A stretch of 6,625 nucleotides of DNA from an uncultured Synechococcus sp. (lineage in GTDB: Bacteria; Cyanobacteriota; Cyanobacteriia; PCC-6307; Cyanobiaceae), in NCBI GenBank assembly GCA_937975655.1, contig CALJTZ010000088.1, positions 1 to 6,625 on the forward strand. Direction: 5' to 3'. This document shows, piece after piece, positions 1-5,648 of the stretch (the first letter of the stretch is position 1; each line of letters begins with the position of its first letter). The notes under the pieces are model-generated. The model was not told the DNA's origin, ran no database searches, and worked only from the letters and a program-made list of their open reading frames with translations. Both the position numbers and the translations under genes were made by a program.

Positions 1-52
1 GCCTGGGAGGGACAGCGTGATACTGCCCCTTCGTAAGCCTCTGCGGTCAGAT

Positions 53-1471
53 TCAGGCGTCGTAGTACATGGTGAACTCGTGGGGGTGGGGCCTCTGGCG
101 CAGCTGCTGCACCTCCTCGTACTTCATTGAAATCCAGTTCTCAATGAAGTCCTCGGTGAACACACCGCCGGCCAGCAGGTAGTCCTTGTCGGCCTTGAGG
201 GCCTCCAGGGCACCGTTCAGTGAGGCCGGCACCGTGGAGATCCTGGCGAGCTCCTCAGCCGAGAGTTCGAACAGGTCCACGTCCGTGCCATCGCCCGGGT
301 CGATCTGGTTCTTGATGCCATCGATGCCGGCCATCAGCATGGCGGCAAAGCCCAGATAGGGATTCGAGAGGGCATCACCGGAGCGGAACTCCAGGCGCTT
401 GGCCTTGGGGTTCATGCCGGTGAGCGGGATGCGCACGGCGGCGGAGCGGTTGCCCTGGGAATACACCAGGTTCACCGGCGCCTCGAAGCCAGGCACCAGG
501 CGCTTGTAGCTGTTGGTGGTGGGGTTGGTGAAGGCCAGGAAGCTGGGCGCGTGCTTCAGCAGGCCACCGATGTACCAGCGGGCGGTTTGGGAGAGGTTGG
601 CGTAGGTTCCCTCACCCCAGAACAGAGGTTGGCCACCTTTCCAGAGGCTCTGGTGCACATGCATGCCGCTGCCGTTATCGGCAAACACGGGCTTGGGCAT
701 AAACGTGGCGGTCTTGCCGTACTTCTTGGCAACGTTGCGCACCACGTACTTGTAGATCATCACGTTGTCCGCGGCGCTGATCAGCTCGGCGAACTTGATG
801 CCCAGTTCGTGCTGGGCCGTGGCCACCTCGTGGTGCTGTTTCTCAATGGGGACTCCCAAGGCGCCCATGGTGAGCAGCATCTCGCTGCGGATGTCCTGAA
901 GTGTGTCGTTCGGAGCGACAGGGAAGTAACCCTCCTTCAGCTGGATCTTGTAGGCGAGGTTGCCGCCTTCCTCGAGGCGGTCGTTGTTCCAGGGCGCCTC
1001 GATCGAATCAACGCTGTAGAAGCTGGAGCCATTGGCGCTCTTGTAGCGCACGTCATCGAAGATGAAAAACTCCGGCTCAGGCCCGAAGTAGGCGGTGTCC
1101 GCCAGGCCTGTGGAGGCCAGGTAGCCCAGGGCCTTCTGGGCCAGGGCCCGGGGGCAGCGGGCGTAGGGCTCACCGCTGCGGGGTTCCTGGATCGAGCAGA
1201 TCAGGCTGAGGGTCTTGTGGCTGTAGAAGGGGTCGATCCAGGCGGTGTTCGGATCCGGCACCATCGCCATGTCGGATTCGTTGATGGCCTTCCAGCCACG
1301 GATCGAAGAGCCGTCGAAGGCCACGCCCTCGCTGAAGGCCGCTTCATCAATCAGGTCCTGGCACACGGTGAGGTGCTGCCACTTGCCGTGGAGGTCCACG
1401 AACTTGAGGTCAACCAGTTCGATGCCCTCGTCCTTGATCTGACGGAGGACGTCCTGGGCGGTTTTGGCCAT
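53..1471 (-). CDS. glnA: Glutamine synthetase, type I (GSI)
   Basis: Cytosolic dodecameric enzyme joining ammonium to glutamate with ATP to make glutamine, the entry step of the GS-GOGAT cycle. The 472-residue product is full length for GSI. Visible family motifs are DGSS (53-56), the metal-site segment EPEFFIFD (132-139), HHEVATAQHE (213-222), DNGSGMHVHQ (265-274), the ATP/glutamate-binding stretch from KRLVPG (323) to RIP (349), and the C-terminal HPHEFTMYYDA. I chose the start that gives MAKTAQDVL. An in-frame ATG 27 codons upstream lies above the predicted transcription start and adds a tail unlike GSI. The residue equivalent to the Tyr adenylylated in E. coli GS (NLYDLP) is Phe401 (DLFELS), so that control cannot operate here. 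Known cyanobacterial control is by NtcA and small inactivating factors; an NtcA site is present upstream, but no gene resembling gifA is visible in the window. No terminator hairpin is evident in bases 1-52 beyond the stop. Confidence 0.98.
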   Translation of the reverse strand: MAKTAQDVLRQIKDEGIELVDLKFVDLHGKWQHLTVCQDLIDEAAFSEGVAFDGSSIRGWKAINESDMAMVPDPNTAWIDPFYSHKTLSLICSIQEPRSGEPYARCPRALAQKALGYLASTGLADTAYFGPEPEFFIFDDVRYKSANGSSFYSVDSIEAPWNNDRLEEGGNLAYKIQLKEGYFPVAPNDTLQDIRSEMLLTMGALGVPIEKQHHEVATAQHELGIKFAELISAADNVMIYKYVVRNVAKKYGKTATFMPKPVFADNGSGMHVHQSLWKGGQPLFWGEGTYANLSQTARWYIGGLLKHAPSFLAFTNPTTNSYKRLVPGFEAPVNLVYSQGNRSAAVRIPLTGMNPKAKRLEFRSGDALSNPYLGFAAMLMAGIDGIKNQIDPGDGTDVDLFELSAEELARISTVPASLNGALEALKADKDYLLAGGVFTEDFIENWISMKYEEVQQLRQRPHPHEFTMYYDA

Positions 1472-1527
1472 GACGTGATCGGGTGGAGGCTGAACGGTGA
1501 TACCCGCCTGGAACCGGGCGTCGCGGG

Positions 1528-1533
1528 ACCGTA
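1528..1533 (-). promoter_or_regulatory. Predicted -10 box of the glnA promoter
   Basis: The minus strand reads TACGGT, matching TAN3T. It begins 22 bp downstream of the NtcA site, within the 20-24 bp usual for NtcA-activated promoters. A transcription start near base 1521 would put the NtcA site exactly at -41.5 and leave a leader of about 50 nt. That leader shows no clear Shine-Dalgarno sequence, which is common in cyanobacteria. As a -10 hexamer it is poor (G at two usually A/T positions), consistent with a promoter that needs an activator. Confidence 0.6.
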
Positions 1534-1555
1534 CGGATCCCCAGGGGCCCACTAT

Positions 1556-1569
1556 GTATCCGGTGTAAC
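1556..1569 (-). promoter_or_regulatory. Predicted NtcA-binding site of the glnA promoter
   Basis: Read towards glnA the site is GTTACACCGGATAC, which fits the NtcA pattern GTN10AC and differs from the preferred GTAN8TAC at one base (GTT for GTA). It is followed by 22 bp and a TAN3T box. This is the class II layout in which NtcA sits at about -41.5 in place of a -35 element. NtcA is the CRP-family nitrogen regulator of cyanobacteria, activated by 2-oxoglutarate, and glnA is a classic target. The half-site arrangement and spacing are directly visible; binding is inferred. The palindrome also lies about 140 bp upstream of apcF, but no matching -10 box was seen in that direction. Confidence 0.75.
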
Positions 1570-1701
1570 CAAAAGCACGGCGACGGACAGCGGCCGCTTG
1601 CGTAACCGTTTCTGTCAGATTCGCCAGATCGATCGGCGGGCAAGGGATCTGGAGGTTTTCAGGTGCTACGTTCCGGCTCAGGTGCGTCGATCCTTCACGC
1701 C

Positions 1702-2232
1702 ATGCGCGATGCCATCACCGGTCTGATTGGTCGGTATGACCAGCTCGGCCGCTACTTCGATCGTGAAGCGATCGACCGCGTGGCGACGTATTACTCGCAG
1801 TCCGCTGTTCGCCTGGCCGCCGTTGAGTTGATCAACCGTGAAGCCGCTGAAATCGTGCGGGAGGCCAGCCAACGCCTCTGGCAGGCCGATCCGGAGCTGC
1901 TGTTGCCCGGTGGCAACGCCTACACAACCCGTCGCTGGGCGGCCTGCCTGCGCGACATGGACTATTTCCTCCGCTATGCCAGCTACGCCCTTGTGGCTGA
2001 CGACAGCACCATCCTCAATGAGCGGGTGCTGAACGGCCTGGACGACACCTACAAGAGCCTGGGTGTGCCCACCGGCCCCACTGTCCGCAGCATCGCCCTG
2101 ATGGCCGATGTGGTCTGCGAAAAGCTGGCGGATGCCGGCCTGGTGGATGGTGCCGCCCTCAACGCCGTTGTGCGGGCTCCGTTCGAGCATCTCTGCCGCG
2201 GCCTAGCCGACACCAACGTGCGGGCCCGCTGA
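1702..2232 (+). CDS. apcF: Allophycocyanin beta-18 subunit (phycobilisome core)
   Basis: Phycobiliprotein that replaces one allophycocyanin beta subunit in the terminal-emitter disc of the phycobilisome core, beside the core-membrane linker ApcE, and helps pass energy to photosystem II at the thylakoid surface. The 176-residue product begins MRDAITGLI and keeps the beta-subunit core GGNAYTTRR (70-78) followed by AACLRDMDYFLRYASYAL. Cys82 is the expected phycocyanobilin attachment site, and Asn72 matches the position gamma-N-methylated in beta-type subunits. The start and sequence (RDAITGLIGRYDQLGRYFD) resemble ApcF more than ApcB or CpcB. It is a few residues longer at the C terminus than the roughly 169 residues of many ApcF proteins. 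An upstream in-frame ATG at 1663 would add 13 unlikely residues. The gene stands apart from any apcABC cluster, as is usual for apcF, and diverges from glnA. ApcB is the main alternative, but less likely. Confidence 0.92.
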   Translation: MRDAITGLIGRYDQLGRYFDREAIDRVATYYSQSAVRLAAVELINREAAEIVREASQRLWQADPELLLPGGNAYTTRRWAACLRDMDYFLRYASYALVADDSTILNERVLNGLDDTYKSLGVPTGPTVRSIALMADVVCEKLADAGLVDGAALNAVVRAPFEHLCRGLADTNVRAR

Positions 2233-2280
2233 GGCTCCCACCGCTACGTAGGCTCCCTTCCACCTGACCTGACCCAGGCC

Positions 2281-3471
2281 TTGGCTTCCATCACTACACC
2301 CGTGTCCGATCGGCACCGTCTCCAGCTCGGCCCGATCGACACGCCGGCTCGTCTGCTGCTGGGACCAGGCCCCTCGAATGCCCATCCCACGGTGCTTCAG
2401 GCCCTGAGCCGCACACCGATCGGCCACCTGGACCCCCTCTACGTGGCCCTGATGGGCGAAGTGCAGGAGCTGCTGCGCTACGTGTGGCAAACCGACAACC
2501 GCCTCACCCTGCCCATGAGTGGCACGGGCAGTGCGGCCATGGAGGCCACGATCGCCAACATGGTCGAGCCCGGTGATTCCGTGCTGGTGGCCGTGAAGGG
2601 CTATTTCGGCCTGCGCCTTCAGGACATGGCCGGTCGCTACCGGGCCGAGGTTCACACCATCGAGAAGCCCTGGGGTGAAGCCTTCAGCCTCGAGGAGATC
2701 GAAGCCGGACTGAAGCAGCACCGCCCCAAGATCCTGGCGATGGTGCATGCCGAAACCTCCACCGGCGTCTGCCAGCCCATGGACGGTATCGGCGACCTTT
2801 GCCGCCAGTACGACTGCCTGCTGCTGCTGGACACCGTGACATCTCTCGGTGCGGTGCCCCTTTATCTGGATGACTGGAAGGTGGATCTCGCCTACAGCTG
2901 CAGCCAGAAGGGCCTCAGCTGCCCCCCCGGCCTCGGCCCCTTCACCATGGGCCCTCGGGCGGAGGAGAAACTGGCCAACCGCCAGGGCAAGGTGCCCAAC
3001 TGGTACCTGGATGTGAGCCTGCTGAACCAGTACTGGGGCAGCGATCGGGTGTATCACCACACTGCACCGGTGAACATGAACTTCGGCATGCGCGAGGCCC
3101 TGCGCCTCATCGCTGAGGAGGGTCTGGAAGCCGTCTGGGCCAGACACCGAGCTTGTGCGAAGCGGCTCTGGGCTGGCCTCGAGCGCCTCGGCCTGGAGCC
3201 CCACGTGCCCCACGCCCTGCGGCTGCCCACCCTCACCACGGTGCGCATCCCGGAGGGTGTGGATGGCAAGGCCTTCAGCCTGCACTTGCTCAACAAGCAC
3301 GGCATCGAAGTGGGCGGCGGCCTCGGTGTGCTGGCCGGCAAGGTGTGGCGCATCGGCCTGATGGGCTACAACAGCCGCGAGGAGAACGTGGATCTGCTGC
3401 TCAACCTTCTGGAGCAGGAGCTGCCTGCCTTCCGTTCCGCAGCTCCCGTTGCTGCTGCCGCCGCTGCCTGA
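2281..3471 (+). CDS. Class V alanine/serine-glyoxylate aminotransferase
   Basis: PLP-dependent fold-type I transaminase that converts glyoxylate to glycine using alanine or serine, a photorespiratory step after 2-phosphoglycolate breakdown. Cytosolic, 396 residues, near family length. LLLGPGPSNAHP (25-36) is the typical N-terminal signature. SGTGSAAMEA (80-89) is the phosphate-binding loop, Asp184 in LLLDTVTSLG contacts the pyridine nitrogen, and Lys210 in SCSQKGLSCPPG is the Schiff-base lysine. GLGVLAGKVWRIGLMGYN near the C terminus carries the substrate-carboxylate Arg. The start used is a TTG; a GTG seven codons later (2302) is a good alternative, and neither has a clear ribosome-binding site. 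The last 12 residues are an alanine-rich tail that overlaps the end of tadA. It lies 48 bp after apcF on the same strand, so co-transcription is possible. Homologues in cyanobacteria carry the misleading legacy name 'soluble hydrogenase small subunit'; nothing here resembles a hydrogenase. The choice of alanine or serine as donor cannot be read from sequence. Confidence 0.93.
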   Translation: MASITTPVSDRHRLQLGPIDTPARLLLGPGPSNAHPTVLQALSRTPIGHLDPLYVALMGEVQELLRYVWQTDNRLTLPMSGTGSAAMEATIANMVEPGDSVLVAVKGYFGLRLQDMAGRYRAEVHTIEKPWGEAFSLEEIEAGLKQHRPKILAMVHAETSTGVCQPMDGIGDLCRQYDCLLLLDTVTSLGAVPLYLDDWKVDLAYSCSQKGLSCPPGLGPFTMGPRAEEKLANRQGKVPNWYLDVSLLNQYWGSDRVYHHTAPVNMNFGMREALRLIAEEGLEAVWARHRACAKRLWAGLERLGLEPHVPHALRLPTLTTVRIPEGVDGKAFSLHLLNKHGIEVGGGLGVLAGKVWRIGLMGYNSREENVDLLLNLLEQELPAFRSAAPVAAAAAA

Positions 3472-3886
3472 ACCAGCCTTCCAGCTGTAATCCACAGTCC
3501 TGGGCCAGGGTGCCTCCCACCACCTGCATGTGGTGATGGGCGCTCGGGTGGTTGGCTAGATCAAGGCAGCCTCCCAGGGCACCGCGCTTGGCGTCGCTGG
3601 CCCCGAACACCACCCGTCCCACGCGCGCCTGCACCAGGGCACCGGCGCACATGGGGCAGGGCTCCAGGGTCACCAGCAGGGTGCAATCGTTGAAGCGCCA
3701 GTCCTGGCGTAAGCGGGCGGCCTGCTGCAAGGCCACCAATTCGGCGTGGCCCAGTGGGTTCTGGTCGTTCTCCCGCCTGTTGCTGCCCCAGCCAATGGCA
3801 CGGCCCTGGCCATCCAGGACAACCGCGGCCACGGGAATCTCTCCGCTGGCGCCAACCCTGGCTGCCCGGCGCAGTAGGCGCTCCAT
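3401..3886 (-). CDS. tadA: tRNA-specific adenosine deaminase TadA
   Basis: Zinc enzyme that deaminates adenosine 34 to inosine in the anticodon of tRNA-Arg(ACG), needed to read CGU, CGC and CGA codons. With the start used here the product is 161 residues (E. coli TadA is 167). The zinc and proton-shuttle site is His47-Ala-Glu49 (GHAELVALQQA), with the zinc cysteines Cys77 and Cys80 in TLEPCPMCAGAL. VGRVVFGASDAKRGALGG is the typical segment after it. The start is uncertain. The frame stays open upstream to an ATG at 4006, adding 40 low-complexity Ser/Pro-rich residues and running 25 bp into the divergent decarboxylase gene, and a GTG at 3970 is also possible. I preferred 3886 because GGATGAGG lies just upstream, although Asp-Glu-Ala-Trp right before it also looks family-like. 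The last 23 codons overlap the convergent aminotransferase gene. A guanine or cytosine deaminase is less likely given the PCPMC motif and the C-terminal helix rich in Arg and Gln. Confidence 0.9.
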   Translation of the reverse strand: MERLLRRAARVGASGEIPVAAVVLDGQGRAIGWGSNRRENDQNPLGHAELVALQQAARLRQDWRFNDCTLLVTLEPCPMCAGALVQARVGRVVFGASDAKRGALGGCLDLANHPSAHHHMQVVGGTLAQDCGLQLEGWFRQRRQQQRELRNGRQAAPAPEG

Positions 3887-3981
3887 CCAGGCCTCATCCA
3901 GCGGACACGGGGGGCTCAGGGGGCTGCTGCGGCTCCCTTGAGATTGCCAGTCCTCCGGACCCGGGACCACGGGGCGAGAGG

Positions 3982-5421
3982 ATGGAGGCCCTTGATGCCT
4001 GGCCATTGGCTCCAGCTCCCCAGCCCGAGCCCTCCCTCGCCCTGGCGGCCTTCCCGGATCCCACTACGGCGGATCCGGCCCTGGCGGCTTTCCTGCAGCG
4101 GGCCAGTGATCAACTCTGTCGCTGGTGGGCCAGCGCGGCCGATCGCCCCCCGTTGCCGGCCTTGAGTGTGCTGCCGGAGGTGGCACCCCATGGCGCCGGC
4201 CTCCCGGTGGAGACCCTGCTGGCCGATCTGCAGCTGGTGATGGATGGCGCCTATAATCCCTGTCATCCCGGTGCCATGGCGCACCTGGATCCGCCACCGC
4301 TCACGGCTTCGGTAGCGGCTGATCTGATCTGCGCCGGTCTTAACAACAATCTGCTGGCCGAGGAGTTGTCGCCCAGCCTGTCGCGGCTGGAGCGCAGCCT
4401 CACTGGTTGGCTGGCCCAGAGCCTTGGCCTCGGGTCCCAGGCAGGTGGTGTGGCCGCCAGCGGCGGTAGCCTCAGCAACCTGATGGCCCTTGTGGTAGCG
4501 CGCCATCAGGCCGGATTGCAGGGCTGTGCCGATGCGGTGGTGTTGTGCAGTGCCGATGCCCATGTGTCCATTGCCAAGGCCTTGGCGGTGATGGGCCTGC
4601 CGCCCCAGGCCCTGCAGCCCCTCGCCCTCAACGGGCAGGGCCAGCTGGATGTGGCGGCCCTGGCCCAGGCGCTTGAGCAGCACGCCCGTCAGGGCCAGCC
4701 GGTGTTGGCCGTGGTGGCCACCGCTGGCACCACCGTGCGCGGGGCCGTGGATCCGATTGAGGCCATCGCCCCCCTCTGCCGCCGCCATGGCGTGTGGCTG
4801 CATGTGGACGGAGCCATCGGTGCGGTGTTTGCCCTCAGTGAGCGCCATCGCCAGCGGGTGCCAGGGCTGGGCCTGGCCGACTCCCTCACGGTGAACCCCC
4901 AGAAATTGCTCGGTATCACCAAGACCTCCTCATTGCTGCTGCTGCGCCAACCGGAACTGCTGGCCGCCTGCTTCGCTACGGGGCTCCCCTACATGGAGCC
5001 CAGCTGGGACCAGGCCCACGGCGGTGAGTGCGGCCTGCAGGGCAGCCGCCCGGCGGAGGTGCTCAAGCTGTGGCTCGGCCTGCGTCAGCTCGGGATGGAG
5101 GGCATCGGGGCCGTGCTCGATGGCGCGGTGGCCCGGCGCCAACGGCTGCAGGCCCTGCTGGAGCCCCTGCCCCTGGATTGTGTGGCCGGTCCTCTGCACC
5201 TGCTGGCCTTCAGCCCCACGGGCGCCACTGCGTTGCAGGCAGAGTTGTGGTCGACGCTTGCCCGGCAGCGCTTGCTCGACCAGCAGCTGATGCTCTCGCG
5301 CCCTCACTACGCTGGCCGCCACCATCTCAAGGCTGTGCTGGGCAACCCCCACACCACGGACACGGAGCTGCTGGCCACCGCCGCCGTGGTGGAGGCGTCC
5401 CTTCTGGAGGTATCGGCATGA
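3982..5421 (+). CDS. Group II PLP-dependent amino acid decarboxylase
   Basis: Fold-type I PLP enzyme of the group II decarboxylase family (diaminobutyrate, aspartate, glutamate, aromatic amino acid and cysteine-sulfinate decarboxylases), removing the alpha-carboxyl of an amino acid as CO2. The product is 479 residues, normal for the family. Motifs in order are NPCHPGAMAHLDPPPL (92-107, substrate-entrance region), NNNLLAEELSPSLSRLE (121-137), ASGGSLSNL (159-167, cofactor phosphate), His194 in ADAHVSIAKA (ring stacking), Asp276 in HVDGAIGA (pyridine nitrogen), and Lys308 in NPQKLLG (Schiff base). SRPAEVLKLWLGLRQLG (355-371) closes the domain. HVDGAIGA departs from the common HVDAAWGG or HIDAAYGG. 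The ATG at 3982 follows GAGAGG directly. The frame is open further upstream, but that part lies opposite tadA and looks non-coding. It lies head to head with tadA and overlaps the next gene in an ATGA junction. Related proteins are often labelled L-2,4-diaminobutyrate decarboxylase; I cannot assign the substrate. Confidence 0.85.
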   Translation: MEALDAWPLAPAPQPEPSLALAAFPDPTTADPALAAFLQRASDQLCRWWASAADRPPLPALSVLPEVAPHGAGLPVETLLADLQLVMDGAYNPCHPGAMAHLDPPPLTASVAADLICAGLNNNLLAEELSPSLSRLERSLTGWLAQSLGLGSQAGGVAASGGSLSNLMALVVARHQAGLQGCADAVVLCSADAHVSIAKALAVMGLPPQALQPLALNGQGQLDVAALAQALEQHARQGQPVLAVVATAGTTVRGAVDPIEAIAPLCRRHGVWLHVDGAIGAVFALSERHRQRVPGLGLADSLTVNPQKLLGITKTSSLLLLRQPELLAACFATGLPYMEPSWDQAHGGECGLQGSRPAEVLKLWLGLRQLGMEGIGAVLDGAVARRQRLQALLEPLPLDCVAGPLHLLAFSPTGATALQAELWSTLARQRLLDQQLMLSRPHYAGRHHLKAVLGNPHTTDTELLATAAVVEASLLEVSA

Positions 5422-5648
5422 CGGAGCCCTCAACTCCTCCCCAGGCCCGGGGCCGCTGGGTGGCCATCGTGACCGGGGCCCTCTCGATCCTGATCGCCGT
5501 GGCCTATCTGGTGTTGATCACCGTGCTCGACTCCCGCGGACCACTGCTGCCGCCGCCCCCTGAAGCGCTCGGGCTCAGCGCGGTGGACGCTGGGGGGGCA
5601 GCTGCCGCTCCTTCTCCTGGCGTTGCAGCGGTTCCACCACCCGTCTGA
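5418..5648 (+). CDS. Small single-pass membrane protein of unknown function
   Basis: Hypothetical 76-residue protein. A short Pro/Thr-rich start and a basic patch (Arg11, Arg13) precede one clear hydrophobic segment, about residues 14-36 (WVAIVTGALSILIAVAYLVL and following), then DSRGPLLPPPPEALG (38-52) and a low-complexity Ala/Pro tail. By the positive-inside rule the N terminus should be cytoplasmic and the proline-rich part on the far side; there is no signal-peptide cleavage motif. It starts at an ATG overlapping the decarboxylase stop (ATGA), which favours translational coupling and supports it being a real gene. Its last 24 codons overlap the end of the convergent GTPase gene, so the tail from about residue 53 may be under little constraint of its own. 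I do not recognise a named family. It could be a small subunit or anchor for another protein, but nothing in the sequence shows which. Confidence 0.72.
   Translation: MTEPSTPPQARGRWVAIVTGALSILIAVAYLVLITVLDSRGPLLPPPPEALGLSAVDAGGAAAAPSPGVAAVPPPV

Larger units (their letters stand above)
1472..1701. other. Divergent glnA/apcF intergenic region
   Basis: This 230-bp region carries the start signals of two divergent genes. The glnA half (1472-1569) has the NtcA site and -10 box described separately. In the apcF half (1570-1701) I see no good sigma-70 pair: a TTGCGT at 1598-1603 has no -10 at the right spacing, and TACGTT at 1667-1672 lacks a -35. No strong ribosome-binding site precedes the apcF ATG. 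I found no glutamine-riboswitch-like core in either leader. Confidence 0.6.

Noticed and set aside
1472..1535. Glutamine riboswitch in the glnA leader, known from cyanobacterial glnA-type RNAs.
   Set aside because: The predicted leader is only about 50 nt and lacks the conserved GGAAGUA-like core and closing stems. The NtcA promoter explains the region better.
551..1726. A 391-codon open frame on the plus strand opposite glnA.
   Set aside because: The minus strand encodes an unmistakable glutamine synthetase. The opposite frame has no family-like motifs and is open because of high GC and biased third codon positions.
2232..2257. Direct repeat AGGCTCCC occurring twice, 18 bp apart, just after apcF.
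   Set aside because: The repeat exists but is only 8 bp in two copies, with no hairpin, promoter or known binding motif. Chance cannot be excluded.
2281..3471. 'Soluble hydrogenase small subunit', the legacy name of cyanobacterial homologues.
   Set aside because: The protein has a complete class V aminotransferase signature including the Schiff-base lysine, and has no metal-cluster motifs expected of a hydrogenase.
2203..3495. A 430-codon open frame on the minus strand opposite the aminotransferase.
   Set aside because: Its His/Gln/Val/Ala-rich composition is typical of an antisense shadow in GC-rich DNA. The plus strand carries a complete class V aminotransferase.
3518..3535. Inverted repeat CACCAC-CTGCAT-GTGGTG near the aminotransferase/tadA junction, considered as a terminator.
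   Set aside because: The stem is only 6 bp with no T-run on either side. It lies inside tadA, where it is explained by His and Val codons (HHHMQVV).
3916..4848. A 310-codon open frame on the minus strand opposite the decarboxylase.
   Set aside because: It is rich in Gly, His and Gln with no recognisable motif. The plus strand encodes conserved PLP-enzyme motifs through the whole stretch.
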